From NCBI GenBank assembly GCA_003523255.1, contig DPGH01000006.1, positions 39,022 through 103,021 on the forward strand: a DNA stretch of 64,000 nucleotides. Reading direction: 5' to 3'. Below the pieces are notes generated by a model that saw nothing but the letters and a program-made list of their open reading frames with translations, ran no database searches and had not been told where the DNA came from. A program made the position numbers and the translations under genes. This document shows, piece by piece, positions 50,935-60,193 of the stretch (position 1 is the stretch's first letter; each line of letters begins with the position of its first letter). This DNA is from Clostridiales bacterium. GTDB taxonomy: Bacteria > Bacillota > Clostridia > Christensenellales > Borkfalkiaceae.

Positions 50935-53076
50935 ATGAAAAAATTGTTGAATTTCAGATTGCCGTTATTTTTGGCGGCTTCGTTTGCCACGGGCGTGGCG
51001 GTTTATTATTTTGTCTTAGTCGGACTTAGTATTTTAGCGATATTTTTCTCGGTTGCTTTTGCCGCCGCGTTAATCGCGTTTTTAATCGTTAGAAGAAAAG
51101 AAATTTTAAAAACTGCGGGTTTCGTCTTTATTTTCGTTATTTTTGCGACGGCGGGTTTTTTTGATTTTAAATTGCAGGTAAATTCATTTGATAATGCTTC
51201 TCTCGGAAACCACTATCACACGGTCGAAGGAGTGGTTAAAAACGTTACCGTAACGACGAACGGATATAAACTTATTTTAACGGATTTGAACGTATCGGGT
51301 TACGGCAAACTAAATTACGACGCTGCTGTTTACGTAACCGGAAGTTGTGATGCAGAACAAGGCGACAGAATCGCTTATCGCGATTTATTGAGAGATAAAA
51401 CTCATTATTATGACGGCAGATTTTCGGCAAGCGACGTTGCAGAAAAAATAAAGTACGTATCAAACGTTCGGGCAAACGAGCTCGAAATAAAAGAAAGTAT
51501 TCCGAACATATTTCAAAAAACTAATTTATGGATAAAAAATTCGTTATCGGGCGGGTTGAACGGCGACGAGTTTGCCGTTTCATACGCGCTTGTTTCGGGT
51601 AATTCGGAATACATGGATGACGACGTTATTTCGAGTTTCAGAGCGGCGGGCGTTGCTCATATTTTCGCCGTTTCAGGACTACACGTCGGGTTTTTTGCAA
51701 CGATTTTAGCGTTGCTGCTAAAGAAAATACCGCTTAACCGTTATATTAAAACTGCTATAATTGTTTTTGGGTTGTTTTTTTATGCGGGCGTATGCGGATT
51801 CGGGGCGTCGTCGGTACGGGCGGCGATAATGGTTTCTTTATCATTATTTTTACGCGCTTCCGGTGAGCGGTACGACGGAATTTCCGCATGGTCGATTTCC
51901 GCACTCGTTATTACCGCCTTGTCTCCCGCGGAGTTGTTTTGCACCGGGTTTCAACTTTCGTTCGCGGTAGTGTTCGGTATGCTCGTTTTATCCCCGATGC
52001 TAACGAGAATTTTAAGTTTTACGGGAAAGCGGTTTTCTTCCGCACTCGGCACGGTACTTTCCGCACAGATTTCGGCGGTACCTATCTGTCTTTACTCGTT
52101 CGGTAGTCTTTCTCCGGCAGGGGTGGTTTTAAACCTTGTTTTGATACCGATAGTCGGCGTGGTTTACGGGGTGTTGATTTTTACGACGATTTTGGGCGGA
52201 GTATTCGGTATTTCTTACATAACTCTTTTTCTCGTCAAATATGTCGTTACGGCTATAATATTCGTTATAACCTCACTCGACGGACTTCTTTGGATGATTG
52301 GCGGGTTTACTTTCGGTGCGTTTGCCGTCTGTTATTATGCGGCAGAAATAGCGATGGGCGACATAGTGAACCTAAAAAATAGGATAAGAACGATATTATG
52401 CATAGCGTTATCGCTTACGCTTTGTTTAGGCACGATAGTAAAAGCTACGAATGAAGCAAAACCGCATTTTTATTTAAGCGGTAACGACGATATTTGTTTT
52501 TCGGTTTTTTCGGCAAAAAAAGAAAAAGTTCTGGTTATAAGCGAGTTTGAAAACAATTTTTCCGTAAGTGCTCTAAATAAAATTACGGGAAAAGAAAAAT
52601 TTGCAGAATTTGATGCGGTGATAATTGAGAAAAGGCGCACTTCCGACAAAATTATGCGACTTGTTACGCGCCTTCTTACCGTTGCAAATATAAAGACGAT
52701 TGTCGCGTTCGAGGTTGATTCGGCCGAAACGATTGAACTTGAATTACTTATAAATAAATCTTTTCCGAAAATAAAACTCTGCTTATTCGGCGACGGAGTT
52801 TGTTATAAGGGCGATGAATATGTTTACGAATATTCTTGTAACGGAGCGGCGCTTATAGCAACGCAAAAGGAAGGAGCCAAAATTTTAATCGCGGCAAACA
52901 CGGGTGATTCGGAAAGTTTTGAATCGATTAAAACCGAGCGGTTTTATTACGCCGTTTCGGCAGATAAAACGGGACAAACTTTTTCGAGAATCGGTTCGCA
53001 AAAATATGTCTCTTATAGGTATAACGGAGTTACGAGCGACGCGCAGACTTACGGGTACTTAAAATTTTACGTGTAA
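50935..53076 (+). CDS. comEC: ComEC/Rec2-family DNA uptake channel protein
   Basis: ComEC passes single-stranded DNA across the membrane in natural transformation. The 713-residue protein has an N-terminal membrane pair, a soluble DUF4131/OB-like segment (about 85-170), and the competence domain with HIFAVSGLHVG (about 237-247) and multiple helices to about 500. The C-terminal 215 residues lie where the metallo-beta-lactamase-like domain belongs, but no HxHxDH metal motif is visible, so that nuclease-like part seems degenerate. No SD and a very short leader. Confidence 0.88.
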   Translation: MKKLLNFRLPLFLAASFATGVAVYYFVLVGLSILAIFFSVAFAAALIAFLIVRRKEILKTAGFVFIFVIFATAGFFDFKLQVNSFDNASLGNHYHTVEGVVKNVTVTTNGYKLILTDLNVSGYGKLNYDAAVYVTGSCDAEQGDRIAYRDLLRDKTHYYDGRFSASDVAEKIKYVSNVRANELEIKESIPNIFQKTNLWIKNSLSGGLNGDEFAVSYALVSGNSEYMDDDVISSFRAAGVAHIFAVSGLHVGFFATILALLLKKIPLNRYIKTAIIVFGLFFYAGVCGFGASSVRAAIMVSLSLFLRASGERYDGISAWSISALVITALSPAELFCTGFQLSFAVVFGMLVLSPMLTRILSFTGKRFSSALGTVLSAQISAVPICLYSFGSLSPAGVVLNLVLIPIVGVVYGVLIFTTILGGVFGISYITLFLVKYVVTAIIFVITSLDGLLWMIGGFTFGAFAVCYYAAEIAMGDIVNLKNRIRTILCIALSLTLCLGTIVKATNEAKPHFYLSGNDDICFSVFSAKKEKVLVISEFENNFSVSALNKITGKEKFAEFDAVIIEKRRTSDKIMRLVTRLLTVANIKTIVAFEVDSAETIELELLINKSFPKIKLCLFGDGVCYKGDEYVYEYSCNGAALIATQKEGAKILIAANTGDSESFESIKTERFYYAVSADKTGQTFSRIGSQKYVSYRYNGVTSDAQTYGYLKFYV

Positions 53077-53141
53077 AAGCGTTAAATCTTTTGTTATTTG
53101 TTGCAAAAACAACTTGAAAATGTTAATATGTATAATAGATT

Positions 53142-54110
53142 ATGATGGTTAAATACGGCGAATTTAAAACAGTGTTAGAGCGTGGCGAAGTTTTTCCCGC
53201 TTATCTGTTCGAGGGAGAAGAAAAATATTTCGGAGAAAAAGGGTTAGAACTTTTAAAAAAGAAATATCTTTCGGAACCGTCGCTTAATCTCGCCGAGTTC
53301 GGTCAGGGAGAAGCCGTTGCAGGGGAGATTGTCGCCTCGCTCGACGCATATCCTTTTATGAGCGAAAAAAGATTTACCGTCGTAAAAGAATTTTATCCGA
53401 CGGCTGCCGACGGAAGAATTTTAAAGAGATATTTCGAGGCTCCGTCTAAGTCGTCCGTGCTTGTCGTAATAAACGAAAAAAGTTGCGATTTTCTTAAAAA
53501 AACTGACGGAATATGTTGCGTTGATTGTTCAAAAGCGGATACGGGTACGCTTGCAAGATGGATAAAATCCCGCTGTGCGGAAGATAAAATCGACATCGAT
53601 TTAGAGCGTGCCGCTTTGCTCGCGGAATACTGTTCTTCGGATATGTCGAGGATAATAAACGAAACGGCAAAGTTATGCGCTTATGTCAAAGACAAAGGGG
53701 CGATTTCTTCTAACGATATTGAGTTGCTTGTCAGTCGCGATTCCGATTATAAGATATATGAAATGACAGATTATATCGCGAAAAAAAAGTACGATCTTGC
53801 GCTTTATATTATAGACGATATGCTCTCTCGCGGTGAAACGCCTCAGAGAATCATGGCGAGCGTGTATAACTATTTTAGAAGATTGCTTTTTGCGGCGATA
53901 AGCGATATGACAGACGGAGAACTCGCTTTGGCTTTCGGGGTAAAAGAGTATGCCGCCATGAAAACGCGAAAACAATCTTTGTTGTTTAAAAAACGTGCGC
54001 TTAAAGCCGCGGTTGACAGACTTTGCGAAGCCGATTATGAGTTTAAAAGCGGAAAGACTTCTGCAGACGACGAAATGTGGCTCGCGATATTTTCGATAAT
54101 GAACGATTAA
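53142..54110 (+). CDS. holA: DNA polymerase III delta subunit
   Basis: Clamp-loader subunit that opens the sliding clamp. The 322-residue protein has PAYLFEGEEKYF near residue 19, a YPFMSEKRFTVVKEF segment (about 73), and a C-terminal helical collar domain (about 215-322), the HolA pattern. No SD precedes the tandem ATGATG at 53142; either ATG may be used. It lies 65 bases after comEC, the usual Firmicute order. Confidence 0.88.
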   Translation: MMVKYGEFKTVLERGEVFPAYLFEGEEKYFGEKGLELLKKKYLSEPSLNLAEFGQGEAVAGEIVASLDAYPFMSEKRFTVVKEFYPTAADGRILKRYFEAPSKSSVLVVINEKSCDFLKKTDGICCVDCSKADTGTLARWIKSRCAEDKIDIDLERAALLAEYCSSDMSRIINETAKLCAYVKDKGAISSNDIELLVSRDSDYKIYEMTDYIAKKKYDLALYIIDDMLSRGETPQRIMASVYNYFRRLLFAAISDMTDGELALAFGVKEYAAMKTRKQSLLFKKRALKAAVDRLCEADYEFKSGKTSADDEMWLAIFSIMND

Positions 54111-54122
54111 GGAAAAAGTCGT

Positions 54123-54953
54123 ATGGATTTTATTAACAGAGTAAGTGAAATTTTTAATAATTTTTTCTCCACGCCGGGACTTTCAATCGGTTTTTGCGTG
54201 TCCGTTCTTGTTTTCGCACTGTTGTATTTTTACCTGATGCGGTTTTTGATAAAAAACAATTCGGGTTCGCTCGTAATGTTGTTCGTTTCGGTTATGATTA
54301 TCGCCTCGGTTATCGTTATGCTCGTAAGCGATATGAACAGCGCGATTTTTATAGCCGTCCCTATGACTTTCGTAATATTGACGGTCGTACTTTATTCGGT
54401 AGAAATTAAGCGTATAATTTACGCTAAAACGAGTATGAAAACCGAAATAAAACATAACGAGCGCGCATCGTACGACAACGAAAAGGTTGAGAACTGTATT
54501 TCGGAAATTATAAAAGCGCTTCAGAATATGTCAAAAAACGACGTCGGTGCGATAATCATACTTTCTAACGGTAACGTACCGTCTCAGATATTAGACAGCG
54601 GCGTACGCCTTGAAAGCGACATTTCGAGCGAACTTATCGAAAGCGTGTTTTTCCCGAAAACTCCGCTCCACGACGGGGCTATGATAATAAACGATACCAA
54701 AATAGAAGCGGCAGGTTGTTTTTTGCCTTTGTCGCAAAATCTCGACAATATTCCGAAAGGTCTCGGTACGAGACATCGCGCGGGTATCGGCGTTACCGAA
54801 ACGATAGACGTGGTTTCGCTTATCGTGTCGGAGGAAACGGGCATAATTTCTATTGCTCGCGGCGGCAAAATAACGAGATACGCCGACACCGAAACGCTTA
54901 AAAAGACGCTAAATAAATATTATTGGCAAGGTCAACTCAGCGGGAGGAGATAA
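54123..54953 (+). CDS. cdaA: Membrane diadenylate cyclase (c-di-AMP synthase)
   Basis: Makes c-di-AMP from two ATP; the product controls potassium, osmolyte and cell-wall balance. Three membrane helices (about 20-40, 47-68, 72-92) are followed by the DAC domain with PLHDGAMIIN (DGA motif, about 180-189) and GLGTRHRAGIG (RHR motif, about 212-222). Length 276 matches CdaA. The usual cdaR and glmM partners do not follow; a 46-residue membrane gene does. Confidence 0.94.
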   Translation: MDFINRVSEIFNNFFSTPGLSIGFCVSVLVFALLYFYLMRFLIKNNSGSLVMLFVSVMIIASVIVMLVSDMNSAIFIAVPMTFVILTVVLYSVEIKRIIYAKTSMKTEIKHNERASYDNEKVENCISEIIKALQNMSKNDVGAIIILSNGNVPSQILDSGVRLESDISSELIESVFFPKTPLHDGAMIINDTKIEAAGCFLPLSQNLDNIPKGLGTRHRAGIGVTETIDVVSLIVSEETGIISIARGGKITRYADTETLKKTLNKYYWQGQLSGRR

Positions 54954-54954
54954 A

Positions 54955-55095
54955 ATGGAACCTAATAAAGATTTATATAACATTTTTAACGATACCAACG
55001 AAGAAAATAAAGCCAAAAAAATTTGGGCAAATATAGGTATAGGCGTTTTATCCGTCGCGCTTGCGCTTCTAACGATAATAGTAATTAACTTTTAA
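54955..55095 (+). CDS. 46-residue single-helix membrane protein
   Basis: Not recognised. It begins MEPNKDLYNIFNDTNEENKA, then a basic KKIW and one membrane helix (about residues 24-45, IGIGVLSVALALLTIIVI), ending INF. The start follows GGGAGGAG with good spacing, 1 base after the cdaA stop and 2 bases before the next gene, so it is very likely translated. Its position suggests a link to CdaA or a simple hitchhiker in the operon. Confidence 0.75.
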   Translation: MEPNKDLYNIFNDTNEENKAKKIWANIGIGVLSVALALLTIIVINF

Positions 55096-55097
55096 AT

Positions 55098-56351
55098 ATG
55101 AGCGGCGATAATAAACAAGTTGAAAATATCGGTATTTTACCGACAAGTATTGCTTTACCTGATACTGACGATTTAACGGATTGGGCAGTTGTTGCCTGCG
55201 ATCAGTTTACGAGCGAGCCGGAATACTGGCATAAACTCGAAAGACTTACGGCGGGCAAAAAAACCGCGCTTGATTTGGTTTTGCCTGAAATTTATTTAAA
55301 CGATAATCCTGACAGAAGAATTGAGAAGATTAACGAAAATATAGACAGTTACGTAAAAAACGGGTGTTTTAAGTTTTTACCGAACGGTTACGTCCTCACC
55401 GTGAGGAGTACGCCGTACGTAAAAAAGAGAGTAGGGCTTATCGGCGCGCTCGATCTCGAACAATACGATTATTCGTCGAAAAGCAATTCTTTGGTGCGTG
55501 CAACGGAAGGAACGATTGCGGAAAGAATTCCGCCGCGTCTTAAAATAAGAGAAAACGCGGCGATGGAATTTCCTCACGTAATGGTTTTATTCGACGATGA
55601 AAAAAAAGAGATAACCGAACGACTTTACGAGCGGCGCGACGCATTGGAAAAACTATACGATTTTGAACTGAATATGGGCGGAGGAAGGCTACAAGGGTAC
55701 TTCGTAAAGAACTGTGCGGAAATAAACGAAAAGTTTGCCGCTTTGCTTAACGAAGAAAGGCTTATCTCTAAGTACGGTAAACCGGATAGGTTTCTGTTTG
55801 CCGTAGGAGACGGCAATCATTCTCTCGCCACGGCAAAAGCACACTGGGAAAACGTTAAAAAAACGCTTACCGCAAAAGAATGCGAAACGCACCCCGCAAG
55901 ATTTGCTCTTTGCGAGTTTGTTAACGTTTATGACGATGGGATATATTTTGAGCCGATACACAGAGTGGTAAGCGGCGTAAACCCGAAAGATTTTTTCGAC
56001 GGACTGAAAAAAATCGACGCGGGAAACATCCGCGCGTATTTCGGTAATGGCACATATCCGCTTTACGGCAAGGCAAGTATTCCGGACGGGATATCTAAAA
56101 TCGACGCATATATTGCCGAATACTTAAAAAAACATGGCGGAGAGGTCGATTACGTTCACGGTGAAGAAAATTTAAAAAGAATTGTTGACGAAAACGCTTT
56201 GAAAGTCGGCGTGTTGTTTGATAAAATAGATAAGAAAGATTTATTCGGCTACGTGTCCCGCAACGGGGCTTTACCGAGAAAAACTTTTTCTATGGGTGAA
56301 GGCGTGGAGAAACGCTACTATCTCGAAGGCAGGATGATTAAAATTGGCTAA
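55098..56351 (+). CDS. DUF1015-family protein
   Basis: A conserved cytoplasmic family of unknown reaction, often near serine or amino-acid metabolism genes. The 417-residue protein shows DWAVVACDQFTSEPEYW (about 28-44), YLNDNPDRRIEKINENI and the characteristic FAVGDGNHSLATAKAHWE (about 234-251), whose GDGNHSxA motif marks the family. It overlaps the aspartokinase gene by 8 bases. Confidence 0.85.
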   Translation: MSGDNKQVENIGILPTSIALPDTDDLTDWAVVACDQFTSEPEYWHKLERLTAGKKTALDLVLPEIYLNDNPDRRIEKINENIDSYVKNGCFKFLPNGYVLTVRSTPYVKKRVGLIGALDLEQYDYSSKSNSLVRATEGTIAERIPPRLKIRENAAMEFPHVMVLFDDEKKEITERLYERRDALEKLYDFELNMGGGRLQGYFVKNCAEINEKFAALLNEERLISKYGKPDRFLFAVGDGNHSLATAKAHWENVKKTLTAKECETHPARFALCEFVNVYDDGIYFEPIHRVVSGVNPKDFFDGLKKIDAGNIRAYFGNGTYPLYGKASIPDGISKIDAYIAEYLKKHGGEVDYVHGEENLKRIVDENALKVGVLFDKIDKKDLFGYVSRNGALPRKTFSMGEGVEKRYYLEGRMIKIG

Positions 56352-57660
56352 AGTTTGCAAATTCGGCGGTACGTCTATGGCGGATGCCGCCGCATTCAGA
56401 CAAGTTAAAAAGATAATAGACTCTGACCCCGAAAGAAAATTCGTGGTTGTTTCCGCACCCGGTAAAAGATTTCCGGGCGACGTAAAGGTTACGGATCTTT
56501 TATACAGGAGTTATGCCGAACTCATCGCTACGGGCTCTTGTAAAGAAAATTTTTCCGCAGTAAAAAAAAGATTTACCGAAATTGCGGAAGAACTTAATCT
56601 GTCCGTAGACATATTATCGATTTTGGATAAAACCGAAAAGGAAATAGTCGCTAAAAAGTCGGCGGAGTTTACCGCTTCTCGCGGAGAATATTTATGCGCG
56701 GTGCTTATGGCGGACTATTTAGGTTACGAATTCGTTGACGCGAAAGACGTTATAAGGTTTGACAGCCACGGCAAACTTAACGAGGAATATACGAACGACA
56801 AAGTTCATACTCGGCTTACAAAGTGCAAAAACGCCGTTATACCGGGTTTTTATGGTAAAGGCTTTGACGGAGAAGTTAAAACGTTTACCCGCGGCGGTAG
56901 CGACATAACGGGTTCTATTGTGGCGAGGGCGGCTTCTGCCGATCTTTACGAAAACTGGACGGACGTAGACGGATTTTTAATTTGCGATCCGCACATTTGT
57001 CCCGAAGCAAAAACCATTAAACAGATAACGTATAAAGAACTTCGCGAGTTATCGTATATGGGGGCGTCCGTACTCCATCCGGAGGCTATTTTCCCTGTGA
57101 TGAAGGGCAAAATAGTAATAAACATAAAAAACACTTTCAAACCGGAAGAAAGCGGCACCCTAATCGTTCCAAACGAAATGTATAAGGGCGGAGACGGAAG
57201 CATTATAACCGGCATTGCGGGTAAAAAAGATTTTACGGTAATACTTATCGAAAAGTCGATGATGAATTCCGAGGTCGGTTTTATTCGCCGCGTATTGTCA
57301 GTTATAGAACATTACGGATTATGCGTAGAGCATCTTCCTTCGGGAATAGATACATTGTCCGTCGTTATCGCGTCCGAACAACTTAAAAACGGAGTTTTAA
57401 GCGATATCGTAAACGACATAAGGGATGACGTTAGCCCCGATTACGTAAGGGTTATAGAAAACGTTTCGCTTGTGGCGACAGTGGGGCACGGAATGACGCG
57501 CCGCCCCGGTACGGCGGCAAAACTTTTTGCCGCGCTTTCCGACGCTAACGTGAATATTAAAATGATTGACCAAGGGTCAAGCGAGTTAAATATTATAATC
57601 GGTGTTGCAAACTCCGATTATGAAAAGTGCGTAAAAGCTATTTATAATGCGTTTAACTAA
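56344..57660 (+). CDS. lysC: Aspartate kinase
   Basis: Phosphorylates aspartate, first step to lysine/DAP, threonine and methionine; DAP is used by MurE. KFGGTSMADAAAF opens the catalytic domain; FTRGGSDITGS (about 180-190) and ENWTDVDG are conserved. Two ACT domains (about 300-438; GHGMTRRPGTAAKLFAAL) give feedback control. The start is TTG at 56344, as only that gives MAKVCKFGG. Length 438 is usual for monofunctional forms. Confidence 0.94.
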   Translation: MAKVCKFGGTSMADAAAFRQVKKIIDSDPERKFVVVSAPGKRFPGDVKVTDLLYRSYAELIATGSCKENFSAVKKRFTEIAEELNLSVDILSILDKTEKEIVAKKSAEFTASRGEYLCAVLMADYLGYEFVDAKDVIRFDSHGKLNEEYTNDKVHTRLTKCKNAVIPGFYGKGFDGEVKTFTRGGSDITGSIVARAASADLYENWTDVDGFLICDPHICPEAKTIKQITYKELRELSYMGASVLHPEAIFPVMKGKIVINIKNTFKPEESGTLIVPNEMYKGGDGSIITGIAGKKDFTVILIEKSMMNSEVGFIRRVLSVIEHYGLCVEHLPSGIDTLSVVIASEQLKNGVLSDIVNDIRDDVSPDYVRVIENVSLVATVGHGMTRRPGTAAKLFAALSDANVNIKMIDQGSSELNIIIGVANSDYEKCVKAIYNAFN

Positions 57661-57711
57661 AACGCTATAAATAAACAAATTTAATTTTATTTTTAGGAGG
57701 CAGTAATTTTT

Positions 57712-58893
57712 ATGGATTACGCAAAAGAATCTCTTCGTCTTCACGGCGAATGGAAGGGTAAAATCGAAGTCGTTTCCAAGGTAAAGGTCGAAAATAAAGA
57801 AGATCTTTCTCTCGCTTACACTCCGGGCGTAGCGCAGCCCTGTCTTGAAATTCAGAAAGACTATAATAAATCTTTCGAACTCACCGGCAGAGGTAATACG
57901 GTTGCGGTCGTTACCGACGGCACCGCGGTTTTAGGTCTCGGCGACATCGGCCCCGAAGCGGGCATGCCCGTTATGGAAGGAAAATGCGTTCTTTTCAAAA
58001 CTTTCGGTAACGTAGACGCTATTCCGCTTTGCATCAGAAGCAAAGACGTTGACGATATAGTTAAAACCGTTAAACTTCTTGCTGGCAGTTTCGGCGGCGT
58101 CAACCTCGAAGATATTTCGGCTCCGAGATGCTTTGAAATCGAAAGAAGATTGAAAGAAGATCCCGAAGTCGATATTCCGATTTTCCACGACGATCAGCAC
58201 GGCACCGCAGTCGTTTGCGTTGCGGCTTGCATAAACGCGCTTAAAATCGTAGGTAAAAAATGGGAAGACGTAAGCATAGTTTTCAGCGGTGCGGGCGCAG
58301 CAGGCGAAGCAATCGCGAAACTTATGATATCCATGGGTGCTAAAGACGTCGTTATGTGCGATAGAAAGGGCATAATCTACAAGGGCAGAACCGAAGGTAT
58401 GAACCCCGCGAAAGAAGAAATCGCTAACTTTACCAACAAACTCGGTAAAAAAGGCACTTTGGCAGAAGCGCTTGTCGGCGCAGACATCTTTATCGGCGTT
58501 AGTTCGCCCGGCGTTCTCACCGAAGAGATGGTTAAAACCATGAACAAGGGCGCAATCGTTATGCCTATGGCAAACCCCGTACCCGAAATAATGCCCGACC
58601 TTGCTCTTAAAGCAGGCGCGGCTGTCGTCGGTACCGGCAGAAGCGATTTCCCCAACCAGATAAACAACGTTCTCGCGTTCCCCGGAATTTTCCGCGGCGC
58701 ACTCGATTGCAGAGCGATCGATATAAACGAAGAAATGAAGATTGCCGCCGCTAACGCGATAGCAAGCCTCGTTTCCGACGAAGAATTAAGACCCGAATAT
58801 ATTATTCCCGCTCCGTTCGATAAGAGAGTTGCTCCTGCCGTTGCTAAAGCGGTTAAAGAAGCGGCGATTAAAACCGGCGTAAACAGAATCTAA
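57712..58893 (+). CDS. NAD(P)-dependent malic enzyme
   Basis: Oxidatively decarboxylates malate to pyruvate. The 393-residue short bacterial form shows LAYTPGVAQPC (about 35-45), VTDGTAVLGLGDIGPEAGMPVMEGK (family core, about 67-91), DDQHGTA (about 160-166) and the NAD loop VFSGAGAAGEAIAK. An AGGAGG ribosome site lies about 12 bases before the ATG. Cofactor choice cannot be read by eye. Confidence 0.94.
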   Translation: MDYAKESLRLHGEWKGKIEVVSKVKVENKEDLSLAYTPGVAQPCLEIQKDYNKSFELTGRGNTVAVVTDGTAVLGLGDIGPEAGMPVMEGKCVLFKTFGNVDAIPLCIRSKDVDDIVKTVKLLAGSFGGVNLEDISAPRCFEIERRLKEDPEVDIPIFHDDQHGTAVVCVAACINALKIVGKKWEDVSIVFSGAGAAGEAIAKLMISMGAKDVVMCDRKGIIYKGRTEGMNPAKEEIANFTNKLGKKGTLAEALVGADIFIGVSSPGVLTEEMVKTMNKGAIVMPMANPVPEIMPDLALKAGAAVVGTGRSDFPNQINNVLAFPGIFRGALDCRAIDINEEMKIAAANAIASLVSDEELRPEYIIPAPFDKRVAPAVAKAVKEAAIKTGVNRI

Positions 58894-58915
58894 TCGATTA
58901 TTCGGTTTTTTGTAA

Positions 58916-59212
58916 GTGAGTTTTTTTGAAAAAGTTTACGAAATAGTCAAAACGGTACCCGAAGGCAAGGTTATATCTTACGGTAAAGTAGCCTTGCTTT
59001 CGGGTAATCCGAAAGCCGCAAGACAAGTCGGGTGGGCATTGCATGCAAATCCTTATCCCGGTGTCGTTCCTTGCCATAGGGTTGTAAACAGGTTCGGAGA
59101 GTTAAGTCCGGCGTTTGCTTTCGGCGGTGAAAACGTTCAAAAAAAATTATTAGAGAAAGAGGGAGTAATTTTCGACGAAAAAGGGCGTGTAAAACCTTGC
59201 TTTTTTATTTAA
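58916..59212 (+). CDS. MGMT/Ogt-type alkyltransferase DNA-binding domain protein
   Basis: Has the O6-alkylguanine methyltransferase core: VPEGKVISYGKVALLSG, then the acceptor motif VVPCHRVV (about residues 48-55) with Cys intact, and a short C-terminus. At 98 residues it contains only the active-site domain, without the N-terminal domain of Ogt/Ada. Stand-alone proteins of this size either repair DNA directly or flag lesions (ATL proteins have Trp in place of Cys; this one keeps Cys). Start is GTG at 58916 after TAAGTGAG, weak. Confidence 0.88.
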   Translation: MSFFEKVYEIVKTVPEGKVISYGKVALLSGNPKAARQVGWALHANPYPGVVPCHRVVNRFGELSPAFAFGGENVQKKLLEKEGVIFDEKGRVKPCFFI

Positions 59213-59270
59213 TAAATTATATAATAATACTTGCCGTTTGAAAGTATGGTATATTATGTACGTTTTTCAT

Positions 59271-59346
59271 CGGGGTGTAGCGCAGTTGGTAGCGCGCTTG
59301 GTTCGGGACCAAGAGGTCGCATGTTCAAATCATGTCACTCCGACCA
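59271..59346 (+). tRNA. tRNA-Pro (anticodon CGG)
   Basis: A 76-base cloverleaf with acceptor arms CGGGGTG and CACTCCG, anticodon stem CTTGG/CCAAG around TTCGGGA (anticodon CGG, reads CCG), T-loop TTCAAAT, encoded CCA. Its 5' half is nearly the same as tRNA-Pro(GGG) at 14560. Confidence 0.95.
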
Positions 59347-59388
59347 AAAGGTCAAAGTAAGCGTTTTGTTTAACTTTGACCTTTTTTT
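59346..59388 (+). terminator. Terminator after tRNA-Pro(CGG)
   Basis: A 13-base-pair stem (59346-59358 with 59373-59385) begins at the last A of the CCA end and is followed by T residues. Confidence 0.9.
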
Positions 59389-59434
59389 ATAAAAAGATTT
59401 AAGGCTAATAATCGTAGTGACAAAAGGGGAAACA

Positions 59435-60145
59435 ATGCCGAAATATAAAATCGCCGACGTCGTTTTTGAAACGAATCACGTTTACGCAAACACGGCAAAA
59501 TACTGCAAAGATTATCTTTATAACGGAAACGATTTACCTGAGTTCCGATTAACGATAACTCAAGAAGATATTTTAAAAGAAAAAGAATGCGAGACTGAAA
59601 ATTTTCCGTTATTCGCTTACGAGTGCACCGCTCTCCATCGCAAATTAAGCGAACGGCTTTTTGACTTGCACGGTATAATTTTATTTCACGGCAGCGCAAT
59701 CGGCGTAAACGAAAAGGGGGCTTACTTATTTACGGGCAAAAGCGGATCCGGTAAGTCTACGCATTCGAGTTTGTGGCGTAAATATTACGGCGATAAAGTT
59801 TTTATGATAAACGACGATAAACCGTATTTAAGGCAAATAGACGGTAAATGGTTTATTTATGGAACGCCTTGGAACGGAAAACATTTTTTAGGGGATAATG
59901 TTTCGGTAGAACTTAAAGCCGTTTGTAAAATAATTCAAAGCAAAACGAACAGGATAGAAAAAATGCTTTCGTCCGACGTTGTGCGTACCGTAATGGAGCA
60001 GACGTTAAAACCCGTTGAACAATGCGCGATGGAAAAGTATCTTTCTCTTATAGACGATTTGGTTTTAAAAACGGAATGGTACAATCTTTATTGCGACATT
60101 TCAGAGGAAGCCGCAAAACTTTCTTTCGAAACGATGGTCAGATAA
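59435..60145 (+). CDS. HprK/PEPCK-fold P-loop ATPase or kinase, orphan
   Basis: A 236-residue protein with a phosphate-binding loop FTGKSGSGKSTHSSLW (about residues 100-115), FHGSAIGV just before it and MINDDKPYL after it, the pattern of HPr-kinase-like proteins. ATG at 59435 follows AAAAGGGGA; GTG at 59417 is less likely. HPr itself and radical-SAM peptide-maturation genes that often accompany such proteins are not in this window. Substrate unknown. Confidence 0.7.
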   Translation: MPKYKIADVVFETNHVYANTAKYCKDYLYNGNDLPEFRLTITQEDILKEKECETENFPLFAYECTALHRKLSERLFDLHGIILFHGSAIGVNEKGAYLFTGKSGSGKSTHSSLWRKYYGDKVFMINDDKPYLRQIDGKWFIYGTPWNGKHFLGDNVSVELKAVCKIIQSKTNRIEKMLSSDVVRTVMEQTLKPVEQCAMEKYLSLIDDLVLKTEWYNLYCDISEEAAKLSFETMVR

Positions 60146-60156
60146 TAAAATAAATC

Positions 60157-60182
60157 AAAAAGGTCGCTTAAGCGACCTTTTT
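60157..60182 (+). terminator. Bidirectional terminator, perfect 26-base palindrome
   Basis: The 26 bases are fully self-complementary (A5-GGTCGCTT with AAGCGACC-T5), placed between converging genes, 12 bases from each. Confidence 0.9.
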
Positions 60183-60193
60183 GATTTTAGAGA

